From contig DCGK01000076.1 of NCBI GenBank assembly GCA_002315235.1, forward strand, positions 1 to 27,809: DNA of 27,809 nucleotides, read 5' to 3'. This DNA comes from Ruminococcus sp. UBA1780. GTDB lineage: Bacteria > Bacillota > Clostridia > Oscillospirales > Ruminococcaceae. Positions 1-6,825 of the stretch are shown here, piece by piece. The position numbers and the translations under genes are program-made. Position 1 is the first letter of the stretch, and the number at the start of each line of letters is the position of its first letter. Below the pieces are notes generated by a model, which saw only the letters and a program-made list of their open reading frames with translations, made no database searches and had not been told where the DNA came from.

Positions 1-25
1 CAGACTTAATCAGTGCTTCCTTAAG

Positions 26-62
26 AAAACGCTCAGCAGAGATATTCTGCTGAGCGTTTTTT
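26..62. terminator. Rho-independent terminator, probably bidirectional
   Basis: A 15-base perfect stem (26-40 with 46-60) closes a 5-base loop. It ends in a T run on the plus strand and is preceded by an A run, so it can work in both directions. It would end a gene lying left of the window on the plus strand and the leftward gene that stops at 134. Confidence 0.9.
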
Positions 63-91
63 CTATTTGCATATAAAATTACAAAAACATC

Positions 92-120
92 TTGACTATT
101 TTATATAAATAAGATATAAT
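92..120 (+). promoter_or_regulatory. Sigma-A promoter with no gene in sense
   Basis: TTGACT at 92-97, a 17-base spacer and TATAAT at 115-120. The predicted start near 127 points rightward into the 3' end of the minus-strand gene at 134-442. No sense ORF with a ribosome site follows, so its product would be an antisense RNA or a very long leader for the regulator at 755. Confidence 0.6.
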
Positions 121-133
121 AATACTGTTGTCC

Positions 134-442
134 TTATCTGACAGGATAGGATTGCTCATCAGGAAGATGACCTGTCATCCATTTGGCGTTGATGTTCTTT
201 CTGTTAGCGAATCCACCTACAGGAAGATCGCATAGTTTTTCTATGCTCGGGTCAATTTCAAGCAGTTCGCCGATGCTTATAATAACCGCATCAGCGTCGC
301 TGTGTTCAGAACTGCAGAGAAACTGCCAGTTGTTATCATCAAAGTGATGTGTTACAAAGGTTATAGGTTTTTTGTCTTCAAGAACATGTGTGCATGTAAA
401 ACAAAGCATACCTTTACGTTCTGAGAATGGAAAATATGCCAT
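134..442 (-). CDS. Small conserved-looking protein of unknown function (102 aa)
   Basis: The start is placed at 442, where GGAGG lies 6 bases upstream of ATG; a longer reading to 493 has no ribosome site and runs into the promoter. The protein is soluble, with no signal peptide or membrane segment. Visible features are an N-terminal CFTC pair of cysteines, a WQFLC segment mid-protein and an acidic stretch with a DADAV segment. The cysteines and a following HH pair could bind metal, but this is a guess. I do not recognise the family with certainty. It is transcribed alone from the promoter at 485-513 and probably ends at the terminator at 26-62. Confidence 0.75.
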   Translation of the reverse strand: MAYFPFSERKGMLCFTCTHVLEDKKPITFVTHHFDDNNWQFLCSSEHSDADAVIISIGELLEIDPSIEKLCDLPVGGFANRKNINAKWMTGHLPDEQSYPVR

Positions 443-484
443 AGGGTACCTCCGGAATAAAATTAATAAAATACTGTGATTTAT

Positions 485-513
485 ATTATACAATAAACAA
501 ACCGTATTTACAA
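485..513 (-). promoter_or_regulatory. Promoter of the small unknown gene
   Basis: On the minus strand TTGTAA (508-513), a 17-base spacer and TATAAT (485-490), about 43 bases upstream of the start codon at 442. Confidence 0.75.
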
Positions 514-683
514 CTTATTTTTATTTCTGGTGAGTTATTAAAGACGTATTATTCAGTAAAATAAATTTTAACCGTTTTGTAAGTTTTGTAGCTTTTGAAG
601 AAATAAACAATGCAGAGTGCACTAAGAAATCTTTTATGACTTGTGCAAGTTGTTTAATAAAGATAACAATTCTGTAGTATTCA

Positions 684-712
684 TTGACTTTTAAATGGTT
701 CTGAAGTATATT
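684..712 (+). promoter_or_regulatory. Promoter of the LacI-type regulator
   Basis: TTGACT at 684-689, 17-base spacer, TATATT at 707-712. Predicted transcription start is near 719, 36 bases upstream of the start codon. Confidence 0.75.
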
Positions 713-727
713 ATTATTAAAGACAGA

Positions 728-743
728 CGTTAAAGGGTTAACG
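728..743. promoter_or_regulatory. Palindrome, candidate operator
   Basis: CGTTAA-AGGG-TTAACG, a 16-base inverted repeat with 6-base arms, lies just downstream of the predicted transcription start of the regulator gene. That position suits autorepression by the LacI-family protein. No identical copy is present before the transporter gene at 1839. Confidence 0.4.
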
Positions 744-754
744 GAGTTTTTACA

Positions 755-1774
755 ATGGTTTCAATCAAGGATATAGCCAGAAAGTGTGGAGTGTCCAGCG
801 CGACAGTGAGCAAGGCACTTAATGACTGCAGTGATATCAGCGTAATGACCAAGATGAAAGTAAGGGCTGTTGCTGATGAGCTGGGTTATTTTCCGAACTC
901 CAGTGCAAAGGCACTTAAAACAAACAAAACAAACACTATTGGTATTATCTACAGCAACAGACTCGGAAACGGTCTGAAGCACACATATTTTTCAGCAGTA
1001 ATTGAAAGCTTCAAGGAAAGTGCTGAAAAAGAAGGATATGATATTATCTTTATAGGTTCAGGCAATGCATCAGGAAAAAAGTTTTCTTACTACGAACACT
1101 GCCGTCACAGAAATGTTGACGGAGTACTGATAGTATGTTCAGACTTTTATGACAGTGAGATTAACGAAGTTCTCCGGAGCGATCTGCCCGCCGTAGCAGT
1201 TGATTTTTACTCGAAACGTGACTATTCAGTCAGTTCAGACAACAGACAGGGAATGCGCGATATAGTAGAGTATGTTTACGAGATGGGTCACAGGAAGATA
1301 GGTTATATTTACGGAGACACATCACTGATTACAACAGTCAGACTTGATACGTTTCTTGAAACAATGAAGCAGCTTGATATTCCGCTGGTGATTGACTATA
1401 TAAAGCAGGGGAGATACAATGACTACGAACTTGCTGAGAAGATGGTCACTGAGATGCTCAGCCTCTATGAACCGCCGACGTGCATTATAATGCCGGACGA
1501 CATAGCGGTATACGGAGGAATGAAGGCAGCGGGACGGTCAGGAAAAAGAGTTCCTGAGGATATATCTTTTGTAGGATACGATGGTATTCAGTTCAGTTTT
1601 ATATCAGAACCGAAGCTTACAACAGTATCACAGAATACAGATGATATCGGAAGGAAATCAGCCGAACTGCTCTTCAGCCGTATCAGAGGTGAGGAGATAT
1701 CGGAAATCAGAAAACATACACTGATTGAAACACAGCTTATTAAGGGTCAAACAGTCGCAAGACTGACCAAATAA
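755..1774 (+). CDS. LacI/GalR-family transcriptional regulator (339 aa)
   Basis: Full-length LacI-family repressor. Residues 1-46 form the DNA-binding domain: SIKDIARKCGVSSATVSKAL is the typical helix-turn-helix, followed by the hinge region LGYFPNSSAKAL. Residues 60-335 are a periplasmic-binding-protein-like effector domain (TIGIIYSN start, HRKIGYI mid-domain, PEDISFVGYDG near the end), which in this family binds a sugar. ATG at 755 follows GGAG. It lies 64 bases upstream of a sugar-binding lipoprotein gene and very likely controls that uptake locus. The effector cannot be read from sequence; a plant-derived oligosaccharide is an inference from context. Confidence 0.93.
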   Translation: MVSIKDIARKCGVSSATVSKALNDCSDISVMTKMKVRAVADELGYFPNSSAKALKTNKTNTIGIIYSNRLGNGLKHTYFSAVIESFKESAEKEGYDIIFIGSGNASGKKFSYYEHCRHRNVDGVLIVCSDFYDSEINEVLRSDLPAVAVDFYSKRDYSVSSDNRQGMRDIVEYVYEMGHRKIGYIYGDTSLITTVRLDTFLETMKQLDIPLVIDYIKQGRYNDYELAEKMVTEMLSLYEPPTCIIMPDDIAVYGGMKAAGRSGKRVPEDISFVGYDGIQFSFISEPKLTTVSQNTDDIGRKSAELLFSRIRGEEISEIRKHTLIETQLIKGQTVARLTK

Positions 1775-1787
1775 ATTATTCATGCCT

Positions 1788-1812
1788 ATTATATTTAATC
1801 AATAAATATAAT
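1788..1812. repeat. AT-only inverted repeat between regulator and transporter genes
   Basis: Perfect 10-base arms (1788-1797 and 1803-1812) around a 5-base loop, made only of A and T in the arms. The right arm contains TATAAT, so this could be a promoter -10 region embedded in an operator, or a weak hairpin in a lacI-transporter transcript. No convincing -35 accompanies it. Confidence 0.4.
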
Positions 1813-1838
1813 ACAATCATTAAGGAGGAAAATTAGAA

Positions 1839-3257
1839 ATGAAGAATTTTAAGAAGACATTAGCATTACTCGCAGCTCTTGCTCTCTCAGCAACAGCACT
1901 CTACGGTTGTGGCGAAACAAAGGAAGATACATCTTCTAAGCCAGCAACAGACGACACAGCAGCAACAGATGACGCTGCTAAGGATGACACAGCAGCGTCA
2001 GATGATACAGCTGCTTCAGCAGGCGACGAAGACGGCCAGCTCACAATCCTTTGCTGGAACGCAAACGACAGCCAGCCAATGGTAGATCTTTTCTGCGAAA
2101 AGACAGGCACAGATGCTTCAAAGATCAACATCAAGAACTTTGACGTAGCTGGCGGCGGAGCTTCAGAAGTGTACACACAGTACCTTTCAGACCCAGACAA
2201 CGACGCTGACATCATGTTCCTCGAAGCTGACTGGTGCCTTAACTTCATCAATGATGATGCTCAGACACTTCCACTTTCAGACATCGGTTACAGCGATTCA
2301 GACTTCAACGATATCTACGGCTACGTTGTAGAAACAGGTAAGTCAACAACAACAGGCGCTCTCAAGGGTATTTCATGGCAGGCTGCAGCAGGTGGTTACT
2401 GCTACAGAACAGACCTCGCTGAAAAGTTCCTCGGCGTTAAGACACCTGATGAAATGCAGGAAAAAGTTGGCGACTGGACAAAGTTCATGGATACAGCTAA
2501 GGCTCTTAAGGAAGCTAACGGCCCGGCTATCTCAGCTACACTCGGCGGTGTATGGCAGGTTTACTCAGGTTCAAGAGATTCAGCTTGGATCGACAAGGAC
2601 AACAAGCTCGTAGTTGACGCTTACTGCACAGATTACGCTAACTTCGCTTCAGATCTCTGGAACAACGGTTACGTAACAAAGGTTTCACAGTGGTCAGACG
2701 AATGGAAGCCACTCGGTCAGTCAGATGACGTTCTCGGTTTCTTCGTTTCAACATGGGGCTTCGGTGATACAATCCTTACAGGTGCTGCAGGCGGCGAAGG
2801 CGGCGCAACATTCGGTAAGTGGAACGTTTGCGTAGGTCCTAAGGAATTCTACTGGGGCGGTACATGGCTTGCACCAGCAGCTAGAATCAACAACAAGGAA
2901 CTCGCTAAGCAGTTCATCGACTTCTTCACAATCAACGAAGAAGGCGCTACAGCTTACGCTGAAAAGCAGGGCGAATACATGTCAAACAAGAAGGTTATGG
3001 AAGCTATCATCAACAAGGGCGAATACAAGGGTGCTCCTGTTCTCGGCGGCCAGAACCAGTTTGAAGTACTCAACAAGGTTGCTGACGGTATCGATATGAA
3101 GGGCAAAATCACTCCATACGATGCAATCATCAAGACCGAATTCTCAAATGCTGTTCAGGCATACTGCGATGGCACATACTCATCAGTTGATGAAGCTATG
3201 GACGCTTTCAAGACAGGCGTTGCTTCACAGGTTGTTGACGGCATCAACTGGGACTAA
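1839..3257 (+). CDS. ABC sugar transporter, substrate-binding lipoprotein (472 aa)
   Basis: Extracellular solute-binding protein of the family 1 type used by CUT1 oligosaccharide importers. Residues 1-23 are a lipoprotein signal with lipobox ALYGC, so Cys24 is lipidated and anchors the protein outside the membrane. Residues 25-65 form an Asp/Ala/Thr-rich spacer, followed by the binding domain starting QLTILCWN. AAGGAGG lies 10 bases before the ATG. Codon choice is strongly biased (C-ending codons, AAG, GAA), as in highly expressed genes and unlike the AT-rich first part of the next gene. The substrate is probably an oligosaccharide, given the LacI regulator and two permeases next to it; cellodextrin is possible but unproven. 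Confidence 0.92.
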   Translation: MKNFKKTLALLAALALSATALYGCGETKEDTSSKPATDDTAATDDAAKDDTAASDDTAASAGDEDGQLTILCWNANDSQPMVDLFCEKTGTDASKINIKNFDVAGGGASEVYTQYLSDPDNDADIMFLEADWCLNFINDDAQTLPLSDIGYSDSDFNDIYGYVVETGKSTTTGALKGISWQAAAGGYCYRTDLAEKFLGVKTPDEMQEKVGDWTKFMDTAKALKEANGPAISATLGGVWQVYSGSRDSAWIDKDNKLVVDAYCTDYANFASDLWNNGYVTKVSQWSDEWKPLGQSDDVLGFFVSTWGFGDTILTGAAGGEGGATFGKWNVCVGPKEFYWGGTWLAPAARINNKELAKQFIDFFTINEEGATAYAEKQGEYMSNKKVMEAIINKGEYKGAPVLGGQNQFEVLNKVADGIDMKGKITPYDAIIKTEFSNAVQAYCDGTYSSVDEAMDAFKTGVASQVVDGINWD

Positions 3258-3297
3258 TAATTAGTTAAGAATTAATTTTAACTCAGATTAACAAAAC

Positions 3298-3336
3298 CAC
3301 ACATTCTGCAGGGGGAGTACTCTCTGCAGATGTGTG
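3298..3336 (+). promoter_or_regulatory. Intergenic stem-loop after the binding-protein gene
   Basis: CACACAT and CTGCAG arms pair across a 12-base centre, with one bulged T. No T run follows directly, so this is more likely a partial terminator or mRNA-stabilising hairpin. Such hairpins lying between a binding-protein gene and its permease genes allow excess binding protein, as in malE-malF. A weaker AGTTAA/TTAACT repeat lies at 3263-3283. Confidence 0.65.
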
Positions 3337-3400
3337 TGTTGTGTTAATTATATGATTTTTATTTTTTACATATTATTTATCCTGGGAGGGCTTTTTGAGA

Positions 3401-4414
3401 ATGAAATCAAGTGCACAAAACAGAATCCGCTCAATTAGCTACGCTAAGTACGGATATTATTTTATTCTGCCATTTTTTATAGTTTATTTTATTTTTCAGT
3501 TAGTACCGCTCCTTAATACGTTCAGACTTTCCGTATACGGAAATGGTAAAACAACAGAAGATTTCGTAGGACTTCAGAACTTTATTACACTTATTGCCGG
3601 CGGCGATTCATTACCGCTTCAGGCTCAGCATGATAACCTCATAAGAGTTCTCGGAAACACACTTATATTATGGTTCGGTAACTTTATTCCTCAGTTAGCT
3701 TTATCTTTACTCTTAGCAGTTTGGTTTACTGATCTCAATCTTAAGATTAAAGGAAAAACTTTCTTCAAGATTGTAATGTATTTACCAAATATAGTAACAG
3801 CGGCATCAGTAGCTGCGTTATTTTTGATGTTATTCTCAAAAACAGAGTATGGTCCTATTAACAGCTGGCTTATGGATATGGGTCTTAAGGAACCTATCGA
3901 CTTTATTAAAGGTAAGTGGCAATCAAGAGGCGTTATCATGTTTGCTCAGACCTGGATGTGGTTTGGTAATACAATGATCATGCTTATGGCAGCTATTATG
4001 GGTATCAGCCCTTCACTTTTTGAAGCTGCGGATATCGACGGCGCAAACTCAAGACAGGTATTTACAAAGATTACACTTCCGCTCCTCCGTCCAATGGTAA
4101 TCTACACAATGATTACATCTATGATCGGTGGTCTTCAGATGTGGGATCTCCCATACCTCTACAAGCAGGGACAGTCATGGAACAGAGCTACAGAAACAAT
4201 TGCTGTATTCATCTATAACCACTTCCATGTAATTCCTCAGAACTATGGTTACTCAGCAGCAACTTCAGTAATTCTCTTCTTCATCACTTCTATTCTTGGT
4301 TCATTCTGTTTCGCTATGAATGCAGATCCTGAAGCTAAGAAGAAGAAGGCTCTTATCAAGGAAGCAAAGAGACAGGCTAAGCTTCAGAACAAATCAGCAT
4401 TCGGAGGATTTTGA
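3401..4414 (+). CDS. ABC sugar transporter permease, MalF type (337 aa)
   Basis: First membrane subunit of a CUT1 importer. About six hydrophobic segments are visible, beginning with YGYYFILPFFIVYFIFQLVP. The cytoplasmic EAA loop that docks the ATPase reads EAADIDGANSRQVF and is followed by KITLPLLRP. The C terminus is Lys-rich. ATG at 3401 is preferred over an in-frame TTG six bases earlier because GGGAGGG then lies 10 bases away. The first half uses T- and A-rich codons and the second half C-ending codons. The stop is 2 bases before the start of the second permease. Confidence 0.93.
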   Translation: MKSSAQNRIRSISYAKYGYYFILPFFIVYFIFQLVPLLNTFRLSVYGNGKTTEDFVGLQNFITLIAGGDSLPLQAQHDNLIRVLGNTLILWFGNFIPQLALSLLLAVWFTDLNLKIKGKTFFKIVMYLPNIVTAASVAALFLMLFSKTEYGPINSWLMDMGLKEPIDFIKGKWQSRGVIMFAQTWMWFGNTMIMLMAAIMGISPSLFEAADIDGANSRQVFTKITLPLLRPMVIYTMITSMIGGLQMWDLPYLYKQGQSWNRATETIAVFIYNHFHVIPQNYGYSAATSVILFFITSILGSFCFAMNADPEAKKKKALIKEAKRQAKLQNKSAFGGF

Positions 4415-4416
4415 TC

Positions 4417-5298
4417 ATGAATAATGTAAAAGACAGCTATGCAGCAAGAACCATGGCAAAATCCGTTGGAGTAATGGTTGTTCTTGTTATTCTTACAATT
4501 ATCTGTATCCTTCCTATCTGGATACTTTTTGTAAACGCTACCCGTGCTTCACAGGTTATCACAAATGATGGCCTTACACTTATTCCAAGCAACTACTTTA
4601 TCAAGAATATTCAGGAAACTGTTCATCTTAATGATATCGGTAAGATTTCATACAGCGCACTTATTGGTTACAAGAACTCATTCCTTATCACAATCTGTGC
4701 TACTTTCCTTACAGTATTCTTCTCATGCATGACTGCATACGGTCTCGTAATTTACGATTTCAGAATGTCAGGTCCTGCATACACATTTATACTCGCAGTA
4801 ATGATGGTACCTGTACAGGTTACATCAGTTGGTTTCGTTAAGTTCATGGGTGACCTTCACCTTACAGATACATACTGGCCGCTTATTCTTCCAGCTATCG
4901 CAGCTCCGGCCGTTGTATTCTACATGCGTCAGTACATGAAATCTGCATTCCCTGCAGATATCGTTGAAGCTGCACGTATCGACGGTTCAGGTGAGTTCAG
5001 TACATTTATTACTATCTCACTTCCAATGATGAAGCCAGCTATCGGTGTTCAGGCAATCTTCGCTTTCATCGCTAACTGGAACAACTTCTATACACCATCT
5101 ATGATTCTTATTTCAAGAAACTTCAAGCAGTATACAATGCCTATGATGGTACAGTCAATTCTTTCTAACGATAAGCTTTCTGACCTTGGTGTAAGATACA
5201 CAGCTATCGTTCTCTCAATTCTTCCGATTATCGTTATCTACTGCTTCCTTTCACGTCTTATCGTTGACGGTGTAGCAGAAGGCGGCGTTAAGGAATAA
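4417..5298 (+). CDS. ABC sugar transporter permease, MalG type (293 aa)
   Basis: Second membrane subunit of the same CUT1 importer. The EAA loop reads EAARIDGSGEFSTFITISLP followed by MMKP, and about six membrane segments are visible. ATG at 4417 follows GGAGG (4403-4407) located inside the end of the preceding gene; the stop codon of that gene is 2 bases upstream, so translation is probably coupled. No ATPase gene follows: the operon ends at the terminator at 5331. The transporter must borrow a shared MsmK/MalK-type ATPase encoded elsewhere, as is usual for such operons in Firmicutes. Confidence 0.93.
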   Translation: MNNVKDSYAARTMAKSVGVMVVLVILTIICILPIWILFVNATRASQVITNDGLTLIPSNYFIKNIQETVHLNDIGKISYSALIGYKNSFLITICATFLTVFFSCMTAYGLVIYDFRMSGPAYTFILAVMMVPVQVTSVGFVKFMGDLHLTDTYWPLILPAIAAPAVVFYMRQYMKSAFPADIVEAARIDGSGEFSTFITISLPMMKPAIGVQAIFAFIANWNNFYTPSMILISRNFKQYTMPMMVQSILSNDKLSDLGVRYTAIVLSILPIIVIYCFLSRLIVDGVAEGGVKE

Positions 5299-5330
5299 TA
5301 AAGAATCTGACAATCTTTATAACAAAAATC

Positions 5331-5357
5331 AGCTGTCGGGTAACCGGCAGCTTTTTT
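5331..5357 (+). terminator. Terminator of the sugar transporter operon
   Basis: A 9-base stem (AGCTGTCGG with CCGGCAGCT, one G-U pair), GTAA loop, followed by six T. Confidence 0.88.
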
Positions 5358-5432
5358 GTATCTGTATCAGGTCATTTTATTTATATTAATGTGCAAATCG
5401 GACGTGCAGGGAAATAAAAAATAATTTTAAAT

Positions 5433-5462
5433 ATTGAATGCGGAATTATTTATGCGTTCAAT
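5433..5462. repeat. Intergenic inverted repeat
   Basis: ATTGAATGCG pairs with TGCGTTCAAT (two G-T wobbles) around 10 bases. It resembles the GTGAAYGC-type inverted repeats found elsewhere in this window. Confidence 0.45.
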
Positions 5463-5525
5463 ATATACTACTTTTAAAATCCGCTATACGGACTGTTTAT
5501 AATAAATCCCCAAAATATAATTCAG

Positions 5526-5561
5526 CGCAGCAAAGTATCGTATTTACGATACTTTGCTGCG
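5526..5561. terminator. Long hairpin between convergent operons
   Basis: Perfect 16-base stem (5526-5541 with 5546-5561) around ATTT, placed just after the stop of the leftward metal permease and downstream of the sugar operon. Neither side has a full T run (TTGTTTGCTT on the plus side), but position and strength suggest a terminator for the leftward gene. Confidence 0.65.
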
Positions 5562-5579
5562 TTGTTTGCTTATTATAAA

Positions 5580-6404
5580 TCAAGCTGATGTAATTTTAAG
5601 CTTACCAAGAAAGTATGAAGCAATAAACATTATAAGATTGATGATAACAACAGTAGAACCTGCAGGAGTGTCAAAGATAACTGATAAACATAAACCGCTA
5701 ATAAAGCATACGGATGAAAGGACTGCAGATGTTACTACTACGGATTTAAAGCTTTTACATATATGCATTGAAGTGAGCGCAGGGAATATAAGAAGAGAAG
5801 ACATCAGCAGAGCGCCCATAAGTCTCATGCCGATAACAACTGTTATTGCAGTCAGAAAAGCAATAAGCATATTGTAAAAATCGGAATTTATTCCTGTAGC
5901 TTTGGCAAATGATTCATCAAATGTAATCAGGAATACTTTGTTATAGAAGAGAATAAACAGTGCAATAACAATGACAGAGAGTATAATGCTGATAACAAGA
6001 TCTTCGTTTTTAATTGCAAATATACTTCCGAACATATATCCGTTAAGATCGGACTTGATGTTTGTGGATACAGAGTTTATAAAAACACCGATAGCAAGTG
6101 AACTGCTTGATATGAGAGCAATCGCGGCGTCACCGTTTATTTTGTTGTTTTTATTAAGCTTTAAAAGCAGAAAGGCTGTAACGACTATGACAGGAATTGA
6201 AAACTTCAGAGGTGCTATGTTAAGTGCGGCAGCAATTGAAACAGCACCGAACCCGACATGAGACAAACCATCGCCAATCATTGAAAACCGTTTGAGAACC
6301 AGACTGGTTCCGAGCAGTGAAGCTGAAAGTGTGACCAGCAGTCCGACTATCAGCGCTCTTTGAACAAAAGCCTGATGAAAAGATGAAATTAATAAATCAG
6401 CCAT
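5580..6404 (-). CDS. ABC-3 family metal permease, ZnuB/MntB type (274 aa)
   Basis: Integral membrane subunit of a zinc/manganese/iron ABC importer. Eight or so hydrophobic segments are visible. Family-typical stretches are LLGTSLVLKRFSMIGDGLSH near the N terminus, FDESFAKATGI in the cytoplasmic loop, and MGALLMSSLLIFPALTS. The start at 6404 (ATG) is preferred to an in-frame GTG at 6416 that sits only 2 bases after AAGGA; the ATG itself is 13 bases from it, so the start is uncertain. The usual partners, a binding lipoprotein and an ATPase, are absent on both sides, so the gene is an orphan. It has a perfect consensus promoter with palindromes that suggest metal-responsive control. Confidence 0.9.
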   Translation of the reverse strand: MADLLISSFHQAFVQRALIVGLLVTLSASLLGTSLVLKRFSMIGDGLSHVGFGAVSIAAALNIAPLKFSIPVIVVTAFLLLKLNKNNKINGDAAIALISSSSLAIGVFINSVSTNIKSDLNGYMFGSIFAIKNEDLVISIILSVIVIALFILFYNKVFLITFDESFAKATGINSDFYNMLIAFLTAITVVIGMRLMGALLMSSLLIFPALTSMHICKSFKSVVVTSAVLSSVCFISGLCLSVIFDTPAGSTVVIINLIMFIASYFLGKLKITSA

Positions 6405-6433
6405 ATATATGAGCACATCCTTAAAATCAGTTA

Positions 6434-6448
6434 CAGGCTAACAGCCTG
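6434..6448 (-). promoter_or_regulatory. Hairpin/palindrome at the transcript start of the metal permease
   Basis: CAGGCT-AAC-AGCCTG, a perfect 6-base inverted repeat whose first base sits at about +1 of the predicted transcript. It could be an operator or a 5' mRNA hairpin. Confidence 0.5.
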
Positions 6449-6455
6449 AACTATT

Positions 6456-6484
6456 ATTATACCCCGAAAAGACAGAACTGTCAA
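6456..6484 (-). promoter_or_regulatory. Perfect consensus promoter of the metal permease
   Basis: On the minus strand TTGACA (6479-6484), 17 bases, TATAAT (6456-6461): both hexamers and spacing match the sigma-A consensus exactly. GACAG-TT-CTGTC (6471-6482) overlaps the -35 box, so a bound repressor would block it. Confidence 0.85.
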
Positions 6485-6753
6485 GGAATACGCTGCGTCA
6501 TTATTGGCATCTGCAGTAAACGAAATACCTGATGTATAACTTTGTAATGTAAAACAGTCAGATGTCAGATTAATAATAAACTGTATTCAGGATATTGCAG
6601 TATATCTTAACAGGTATTTGTGAAATACACATCATTTGTAGTGTGCCGGAAGAATTTTATTGTTTAATTTTTTTGAGGTGTAAAGTTTAAAAATACTGTT
6701 TTGTACAAAACTAATAAAATAGCGTCCGAAAATAGCATTTTTCTTAAAAAGAG

Positions 6754-6782
6754 TTGAAATTATTGCGAATTTGATTTATAAT
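6754..6782 (+). promoter_or_regulatory. Promoter of the large disordered protein
   Basis: TTGAAA at 6754-6759, 17-base spacer, TATAAT at 6777-6782, 43 bases upstream of the start codon. Confidence 0.78.
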
Positions 6783-6825
6783 AAATATAGTTTATTTTTT
6801 GGTATTACAATAGGAGGTCTAATAA

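Larger units (their letters stand above)
443..754. other. Intergenic region between divergent genes
   Basis: AT-rich divergent control region. It holds a leftward promoter (485-513), a rightward promoter (684-712), a palindrome at 728-743, and two more upstream palindromes: AGTGCACT at 616-623 and ACTTGTGCAAGT at 639-650. No ORF with a ribosome site is visible between the two promoters. Confidence 0.6.
6405..6825. other. Divergent intergenic region with palindromes
   Basis: About 420 bases without an ORF. It holds the leftward promoter at 6456-6484, the rightward promoter at 6754-6782, and perfect inverted repeats at 6434-6448, 6471-6482, 6614-6628 (GTATTT-GTG-AAATAC) and 6698-6711 (GTTTTGTACAAAAC). 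The last two could be operators or AT-rich chance palindromes. Confidence 0.55.

Noticed and set aside
166..179. GATGAC-CT-GTCATC hairpin, similar to the one at 11648-11663
   Set aside because: It lies inside codons of the small unknown gene and is not followed by any shared flanking sequence; treated as chance.
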